Below, piece by piece: positions 16,401 through 20,871 of a stretch of 20,871 nucleotides of DNA; position 1 is the stretch's first letter, and each line of letters begins with the position of its first letter. The notes below the pieces were generated by a model, which was not told where the DNA came from, searched no databases, and worked only from the letters and a program-made list of their open reading frames with translations. The translations under genes were made by a program, and so were the position numbers. Source of the stretch: Candidatus Woesearchaeota archaeon (GTDB lineage: Archaea; Nanobdellota; Nanobdellia; Woesearchaeales; UBA11576); contig JALWQS010000079.1 in NCBI GenBank assembly GCA_027083015.1, positions 1 to 20,871 of the forward strand, given 5' to 3'.

Positions 16401-19400
16401 GAGCCGCTGGTGTTTGTGCAGCTTACTGGGTCGTAACAGTCTGTCAGTCCGTCTGCGTCGTTGTCGAATCCGTCGTCACAGCTTGTTTCGTTTCTGAATT
16501 CGCATATTGCGTTTGAGAATGGGTCTCCTTTCTTTCCGTTGCAGTCTATGTCTTGGCAGTCCCATCCTCCGTAGGATGTGTTGATGTGTAGGTATGGATC
16601 TATGGCTCCGTTAGGATAGTCTGAATCAAGGTCATTGTCTATCTGATCGTCGCATATCGTCTCGAATCTTGGGCAGGGGTATAATGGTCCGCTTCCTAAT
16701 GGGTTGTTCCATCGTGTGCAGTCTCTTTCGTAGCTTGTCTTGTAGGCGTTTCCTGTGCAGTCGTATCTTCCGTCTGCGTCGTTGTCGAATCCATCGTTGC
16801 AGGTGTCTTCTTTTGCGTACTCGCATTTGGCATTTAATGGTACTGATCCCAGGTCTCTGTCGCAGTCTATGTCCAGACAGTCTGTCAGTTGTATGTCTGA
16901 TCCTGTCTTGTCTTCATATGATCTGCTTATTGAAGCGTTTCCGAACCGTCCCCAGTCGAAATCATCGTTGATTCCGTTAGCGCAGCTTGTGCTGTTGTGA
17001 TCTTCTACTGCATAGCATGGTCCTGTCGTTCCGTTCTTTTGGAAGCAGTCATTGTCCTGACAGTCGGTATATCCATCTCCGTCGTTGTCGAATCCGTCAT
17101 CGCATGTCAGTTCTGTCCCATATTCGCAGGTGTTGTTTGTTGCTGGATCGCTTATCTGGTCACAGCTCTTGTCTTGGCAGTCTGCGTAATCATTAAGGTC
17201 ATTGTCTTCCGTGTCGAAACAGTAGCTTGCGTTGTCGCTTTCGTTGATGATCGCGCTTGCATTTACCTGGAAGAATACCAGGTTTTGGAATGCTGATAGT
17301 CCGTCTATTGATTTACCTGCTGCTATGTTGCTATAGTTTGCTTCTTGCGTATTTTCTGATATTCTCGTTGTTATCTTTTCTGCCAGTTGAGTTCCTGTGA
17401 ACGTATCTGGGTTTGGTGGATTGTAGGTTGTTGCTGTTACTGATTTGCATCTTTCCCCCCCATCACATCCTCCTAGTTCCATCTTTGGCAGTTGTACGAT
17501 TGAGGACTTATTTTCTGTTATATTGAATGTTTCATTGAAGTAATTGACTGACAGTCTTATTGATTTTCCATTCACTCCTGAGTTCTTGAGAAACTTTATC
17601 CTGAATTCCTGTCCTGGTCTTACGTAGTTGAGGTATCTTACGTTTACTCCATCTCCTGTTGATTGGTCGCATACGCCGTCGTTGTTGTTGTCTACTCCTC
17701 CTACGCATGCCCTGCATACATTGTCGAAGCAGGGGTCCCCCAAGAATGCTGAGTCTATGCCTACTTCTCTTCTTATTGAGTAATATTGCCCTGCGCAGTC
17801 TGTATCATTTATGTCCGTCTTTCCGTCAAGATCGTTATCTATATTGTCGAAGCATGATATTTCCACTCTGAAGACATCTACAAGGTCTGCTACATGGTTC
17901 AGGTCTGATTCCCAGTCGCAGGCGACCTCGTCAAAGTAGTATCCTTGTTTGAAGCTCCAGCAGTCGAACGCGTTTGATATGTCTTCTTTTGTCCAGTTAT
18001 TGTGAAGATGTACGAATATTGATCCGTTCATGGTTTCTGTTCCGTTAGGTTCAAATGCGTGTATGGTCACATTGTATTGCCCATCAGGTCTTGTGTTTGT
18101 TAGGCTTATATTGTAGGTTATATTGTAGTCTAGTCCTGTGTTGTTAACTACGTAGTTTGTTCCTGTGAATCCTGAGTCTAGTTGTGAGAAGTTTGCTGTG
18201 ACGTTGAGTCCGCTTTTTTCCAGTCTTAGGTAGAGCTTTATCTGGTCTCCGTCCTGGTAATATACTTTGTCTCTTTGTGTGTATTCTATCTTGAATCTGG
18301 TGCTGTTTTCTCCTATTAGTCCTGTCGCGTTGCATTTGATTGTTAGGTTGTGCCATCCGTTGTAGTAGTTGTAGTGTTGTATGAATGGGTATCTTCCCAG
18401 GTTTGTGGGTATGTATGACCAGTTTTGTTCCGGCATGGTGTAGTTTATCTCTGATTCTGCTTCGGTATTGAGCTGTGTATAATTTGTAGGGTTGTAGTCT
18501 GTCTTGTAGTAGCAATAGGTAGGTACTGATACGGTTCCTTGTAGTTTTGTTTCTGCTTTGAATGAGGGGCTGTTGTCGAATGTCTTGTTGCTCATCGTTA
18601 TATTTATTGTCAGGTTGCATTCGTCTTCGCACCAGTATCCTACTTCTGGTTTTGCGCATTCGTTCAATGAATCGCATACGTAGACATAGCTCGCCACCAA
18701 TGATTTGTTTGTTGCATGTATGCAGCTCAGTTCCTGTCCTGTGGTGCTGGCTTTTACTGGTGCGTCCATGATGTCGCATAGTTTCGCTCCTGGTGCGCAG
18801 CTGCCGTTGACGGGCCATATATCATTTGAGCAGGCTACGATCTGTGATGTGTCTCTTTCTCCGTCAAGGTCTTTTCCTGTTATTGTTATGTTTATGTAAT
18901 GGTCGAATGGTACTAATGAGGCATTGCTCGAGTAGTTTGTTGTGTTCCATTCTTCTATCCTTGTATCGCTGGCTATCGGTTTGTGATCTGTCACATATGT
19001 CAGTTCGTACGTGTCTGTTACTGAGGGCGTTGTTGTTGATGTTGCTGTGATGTTTATTTGATAATCTCCTGGTGTATCATCTCTGGCTGTTAGTGTAACT
19101 AAGGCTGATCCTCCTGCTGCTATTGTCACGCTGGTCTGGTTTAGGTATGCGATATCTGTAGTGTTGCTTAGGCTTAGTGTGAAACTATCTGCTACCAGTT
19201 GGTGGTTTGTTACGTTCACGCTGAAGTTTGTATATTCTTCAGGTCTTGCGAATCCAGCTCTTGGGTCCACTCTGATATCTACAAGTTTTTTCACTTGGTC
19301 CATGGTTATGTTTATTTCTGTCAGGTATTGTCCTGTAGCGTCTTCTTTTCCGTAATAGGTTGAGTTTTCTGCTACTACTTCTATCAGGTCTGTTCCTGGT

Positions 19401-19699
19401 ATGCAGTCTATTACGTATTTGTATTGGTTGTAGTATACTGGTATTGGTGGGTAGTTCTCTCCTGTTTTTACGTGTCCTGCTGGGGGTTTTTCTGGTGGTC
19501 CCAGGTTGTAGATCGTCACTGGAGTTGCGTTTGCTGCTGCTGTCTGTCCTATGTTGAAGACGTATCCTTGTATGAGGCATGGTTCTGCATTTGCTGTCCT
19601 GGACAGTAAGAGGATTATCATTATTGTCGTTATCATTGCTGTTGCTGTCAGTAGTATCTTATTTCCTTTTCTCGTTCCTTTTTTTTCTGCTTTTTTCAT
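13448..19699 (-). CDS. Giant Cys/Asp-rich surface protein with BatD-like cytosolic tail, 2083 aa
   Basis: This exported protein has a signal peptide (about 14-38, likely cleavage after ANA-38) and Ig-like or CARDB-like domains (about 135-240 and 260-570). Eleven Cys-flanked DxDxDG-type loops (616-1211, for example CDDGFDNDADGLTDC) resemble calcium-binding thrombospondin-3/MopE motifs. More beta domains (1230-1450), a cadherin-like repeat (1605-1700) and a glycine linker (about 1710-1717) follow. A thrombospondin-1-like module (1728-1769, WICSTWSVC) and four 24-25 residue Cys repeats (1775-1869) lead to the membrane helix (about 1880-1902). The 180-residue cytosolic tail contains FTDEELIEEIE and LFEELAQIKYGGLELNKEE, resembling BatD/DUF4129 tails. 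The ATG overlaps the upstream regulator's stop (ATGA). It is probably a disulfide-stabilised receptor or adhesin whose tail could engage the MoxR/VWA partners; that link is inference. Confidence 0.82.
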   Translation of the reverse strand: MKKAEKKGTRKGNKILLTATAMITTIMIILLLSRTANAEPCLIQGYVFNIGQTAAANATPVTIYNLGPPEKPPAGHVKTGENYPPIPVYYNQYKYVIDCIPGTDLIEVVAENSTYYGKEDATGQYLTEINITMDQVKKLVDIRVDPRAGFARPEEYTNFSVNVTNHQLVADSFTLSLSNTTDIAYLNQTSVTIAAGGSALVTLTARDDTPGDYQINITATSTTTPSVTDTYELTYVTDHKPIASDTRIEEWNTTNYSSNASLVPFDHYINITITGKDLDGERDTSQIVACSNDIWPVNGSCAPGAKLCDIMDAPVKASTTGQELSCIHATNKSLVASYVYVCDSLNECAKPEVGYWCEDECNLTINITMSNKTFDNSPSFKAETKLQGTVSVPTYCYYKTDYNPTNYTQLNTEAESEINYTMPEQNWSYIPTNLGRYPFIQHYNYYNGWHNLTIKCNATGLIGENSTRFKIEYTQRDKVYYQDGDQIKLYLRLEKSGLNVTANFSQLDSGFTGTNYVVNNTGLDYNITYNISLTNTRPDGQYNVTIHAFEPNGTETMNGSIFVHLHNNWTKEDISNAFDCWSFKQGYYFDEVACDWESDLNHVADLVDVFRVEISCFDNIDNDLDGKTDINDTDCAGQYYSIRREVGIDSAFLGDPCFDNVCRACVGGVDNNNDGVCDQSTGDGVNVRYLNYVRPGQEFRIKFLKNSGVNGKSIRLSVNYFNETFNITENKSSIVQLPKMELGGCDGGERCKSVTATTYNPPNPDTFTGTQLAEKITTRISENTQEANYSNIAAGKSIDGLSAFQNLVFFQVNASAIINESDNASYCFDTEDNDLNDYADCQDKSCDQISDPATNNTCEYGTELTCDDGFDNDGDGYTDCQDNDCFQKNGTTGPCYAVEDHNSTSCANGINDDFDWGRFGNASISRSYEDKTGSDIQLTDCLDIDCDRDLGSVPLNAKCEYAKEDTCNDGFDNDADGRYDCTGNAYKTSYERDCTRWNNPLGSGPLYPCPRFETICDDQIDNDLDSDYPNGAIDPYLHINTSYGGWDCQDIDCNGKKGDPFSNAICEFRNETSCDDGFDNDADGLTDCYDPVSCTNTSGSRWNLTGLCRPCPKWENITIDSCRDGKDTDYNGLIDCEDPDCYGMPGPGRSYCGYVENCTDGTDNDYDGLIDQADPDCQKKIISADETGPGMCTDGIDNDEDGNTDCADSDCATNMRCILGSYNNPCADIGYVGAIRVCRHRFVKRGENETFKYYLNGLNAGSVVLKAGNVDYSLRNISPILDDTTSFMTGTTTGFVKLNDTYGLKAQADSGFTGNLDLRLTSTTGASLTPGWRSIFVSTSIPGVYGTKTASVYIAEDEAPTINGINVTIGTKIIVLNEVNVSIKANASDKGTYNSGIAWCEFNISNTYHNISDCTYSETLAPGNYHYTVRAYDGALTTSDWKNIDFVVPNRPLQDGPFYDPYGGPNKINYPDRKHFYPLNSSDLVNIGVNFNGGSGFTSSSTGCKVTIINKTDTVSVQNINLNATAIPGKAVCNGQINLSKIDPGGNASKVPLDVYHFYVSVNDTSNMPAESDVQSINVCRYKFNNRTGEYECMDQCDIKALSNKAPILILNISNQSWPRGTKLTVIDLDDHFYDPDHDELTYRWEIDTTRINVSVDPLTKFVTFDPDPTFTGVATIIFYASDGISETPSNPVQLEVTYVPLILPTIPAGGGGGGGGAAAKANKTEICKEDWICSTWSVCFPNSQQTRTCRDRNECGTQMDKPETTRSCTYIPTCRDRIKNQGEEGVDCGGPCKPCATCNDNIQNRDETGIDCGGVFCPPCPTCNDNIKNQGEEGVDCGGPCKPCATCHDGIKNQGEMNIDCGGPCPSCRVHIMEKVMNWHAMLLAMSLALMGLLATLILLTRLLRRKYLRIKAKSLNYYMRLNRMFEKKKEVKKELPIMHWVNVSLDKIEADVMSKENKEVVNEIDKLVRIFFKRVFFIRYAFTDEELIEEIEKHKIAAPIKKATAILFEELAQIKYGGLELNKEEIQTLISQVRVITERVVSEIEKKKKTRISISEKDITKINQTLKGAKKLSLKNLFGKK
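14093..14377 (-). repeat. Four tandem Cys-rich repeats encoded in the giant gene
   Basis: Four units of 24-25 codons encode TCNDNIKNQGEEGVDCGGP-type segments (residues 1775-1869), each with five cysteines except where slightly varied. Units 1 and 3 share a 54-bp block that is identical at the DNA level (14303-14356 and 14156-14209, 147 bp apart). This indicates recent duplication of a two-unit block or gene conversion. Confidence 0.85.
16067..17854 (-). repeat. Eleven Cys/Asp-rich DxDxDG loops encoded in the giant gene
   Basis: The coding segment for residues 616-1211 holds eleven copies of a C-x-D-x-x-D-N-D-x-D-G-x-x-D-C type motif at irregular spacing (starting near residues 616, 665, 827, 866, 906, 967, 1016, 1074, 1122, 1158 and 1192). 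Some copies are nearly identical in DNA, for example around 16450 and 16770. The acidic loops are of the calcium-binding kind; the flanking cysteines probably form disulfides. Confidence 0.75.
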
Positions 19700-20760
19700 T
19701 CTGTCTGGTCAGTTTTTTTTAGCGGAGCGTATGTTCTTCTTGATTCTTCTGTGATCCTGACTATTTCTATCTCTTCTATGATGTCTGAGAATATGTTCCT
19801 TAGTTCCATAATTGTCTCTCTGAGTGTTTCCTGTCTTGTTTCTATCTCGAATCCCGTATCCCATCTGCCTGAGTATATCTCGCTTTTTGTGATATCTTTG
19901 TGTCTTGTTATATGCGCTAGGAATGCTCTTTCTCTTTCTTTGTCCATCTTTTTTCTTATCAGGACTTTCCATCGTTCGCCTGTAACCTTCTGTTCTGTCA
20001 AGATGCTGCTTCCTATGATTATCTTGTTTCTTCTTAGAGAATTCAGCCTGTAACTTACTGCGTTGGAGGATAGTTTTGTTTTCTTGGCGATGTTCAGCAG
20101 TGGCGTTCTTGAATCTTTGGAAAGTTCGTAGAGTATCAGCAGGTCTTTGTCATCGGGTTTTTCTTTTTCTGTCTTTGTTTCTTTTTTTCTTTTTTCTCTT
20201 CCTTTTTCTTTTCCTTCATCTTCTTGTTCTTCTGTCTCTTTTTGAGGTTCTAAGCTTATGATACTGGCACCTAGTTGTTCTTTATTTCCGTAGAAGTTGG
20301 CTGTTTCTATATAGAGTATCTCTTTTTCTTTTACGAGATCCTTGAATCTTATATTAAGATCCTCTATCAGCTTGTTTAGCTCTCTTTGGTTTCTTGCCCA
20401 TGCTCTTATTATCAGGTCGAATCTGTTGATGCATTTATCGCAGCTTATCACGTTTTTCTTTCTTTTTAGGTAGTTTATGACCTCTCTTTCGTTTGCTAGG
20501 GTCTTGTATCTTATCAGCACATCGTAGAGTTCGTATCCTAGAATTCCGAGGTCTATTATTGCATAGTTTTGTTTTATGACTCCTTCTTTTATGAGGTCTT
20601 TTATCCTGTAACCTATCACTTGTTTTGATATTCCTGTTTTTCTTGATATCTCTGCTGCGCTTTGTGCTGAGTCTCTGCTTAACTCGTTTAAGATAGCTTT
20701 ATCTTTAGAATCTAGTTTTGCATACTTGCCTCTTTCTTTTATAGTGTTTTCTGTTGACAC
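19696..20760 (-). CDS. Tandem double Lrp/AsnC-like transcription regulator, 354 aa
   Basis: Two Lrp/AsnC-like modules are fused head to tail. Module 1 has an HTH at about 15-62 (LDSKDKAILNELSRDSAQSA, then ISKQVIGYRIKDLIKEG) and a ferredoxin-like effector domain (about 72-158). A highly charged linker (about 171-203, rich in K and E) follows. Module 2 has an HTH at about 204-250 (LLNIAKKTKLSSNAVSYRLN) and a diverged effector-like domain (about 255-340). Usual Lrp proteins are about 150 aa with one HTH, so this is a single-chain pseudo-dimer. The start is GTG at 20760, close after a TATA box; no other good start lies before the first HTH. The stop codon overlaps the start of the 2083-residue gene by 4 nt, so the regulator and giant surface protein are translated as a coupled pair. 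It most likely controls its own surface-protein operon. Confidence 0.88.
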   Translation of the reverse strand: MSTENTIKERGKYAKLDSKDKAILNELSRDSAQSAAEISRKTGISKQVIGYRIKDLIKEGVIKQNYAIIDLGILGYELYDVLIRYKTLANEREVINYLKRKKNVISCDKCINRFDLIIRAWARNQRELNKLIEDLNIRFKDLVKEKEILYIETANFYGNKEQLGASIISLEPQKETEEQEDEGKEKGREKRKKETKTEKEKPDDKDLLILYELSKDSRTPLLNIAKKTKLSSNAVSYRLNSLRRNKIIIGSSILTEQKVTGERWKVLIRKKMDKERERAFLAHITRHKDITKSEIYSGRWDTGFEIETRQETLRETIMELRNIFSDIIEEIEIVRITEESRRTYAPLKKTDQTE

Positions 20761-20797
20761 TATTTTTACCTTTAACTAATTAATTTAAAAATGTTGT

Positions 20798-20812
20798 TAT
20801 TTTATATAATAA
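20798..20812 (-). promoter_or_regulatory. Promoter of the regulator and surface-protein operon
   Basis: Minus-strand ATTATATAAA (20801-20810) lies 41 nt before the GTG start at 20760, predicting transcription start near 20780 and a leader of about 20 nt. The region from 20761 to the window end is very AT-rich and holds no gene. Confidence 0.5.
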
Positions 20813-20871
20813 TTATTGTTTTCTATTTATTTTTTCTCAAAAATATTTTTTACCGAAGTATTGTTGTATAT

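Noticed and set aside
18144..18818. Minus-strand 224-codon frame inside the giant gene
   Set aside because: It is rich in R, Q, T and H, in an alternative frame fully nested in the 2083-residue gene, and lacks any recognisable domain.

Overview
The window looks like part of a DPANN-type archaeal chromosome (Woesearchaeota/Pacearchaeota-like is my best guess). Archaeal traits are BRE/TATA promoters with short leaders, a YchF of the archaeal NKxD type, a TadC/ArlJ-like pilus membrane protein, Lrp-type and small winged-helix regulators, and very large signal-peptide-bearing surface proteins full of N-x-S/T sequons. The placement rests on protein character only, with no marker-gene phylogeny. Almost every gene is on the minus strand, and the plus strand is correspondingly pyrimidine-rich. 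No tRNA, rRNA, CRISPR array, transposase or phage gene was seen.

Layout. 1-291 (-) is the start of a gene with an Ncs6/TtuA-like zinc-finger N-terminus, cut by the window edge. 292-818 is a 0.5 kb non-coding stretch with two 50-bp hairpin repeats, a strong plus-strand promoter, a perfect 10-bp inverted repeat and the ychF promoter. 819-2018 (+) is ychF. Then, all minus: a duplicated TadC-like pilus-assembly membrane protein (2055-4274), two small winged-helix proteins (4371-4874 and 5087-5404) with repeated operator-like sites between them, a compact MoxR-DUF58-VWA (BatA-like) cassette (8433 down to 5488), a 1459-residue Ig/cadherin-repeat surface protein (8543-12922), a 151-residue anchored single-domain protein (12990-13445), a 2083-residue Cys/Asp-rich surface protein (13448-19699) and a tandem-duplicated Lrp/AsnC-like regulator (19696-20760).

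How the genes fit together. Transcription on the minus strand apparently starts near 20780. It runs through the double Lrp regulator, whose stop codon overlaps the start of the 2083-residue gene by 4 nt, then the 151-residue gene (2 nt gap) and the 1459-residue gene. A second promoter near 8475 leads into MoxR, DUF58 and VWA. The 2083-residue protein has a large exported region, one C-terminal membrane helix and a cytosolic tail of about 180 residues. The tail resembles the cytosolic tails of BatD/DUF4129 proteins that usually accompany MoxR-DUF58-VWA operons. My main hypothesis is that the window encodes an archaeal Bat-like system: a MoxR AAA+ ATPase and two VWA proteins acting on giant, Ca-binding-motif-rich, probably glycosylated receptors or adhesins, with a dedicated double-Lrp regulator. 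The nearby TadC-like protein may serve a pilus or secretion machine, but its ATPase is not in the window.
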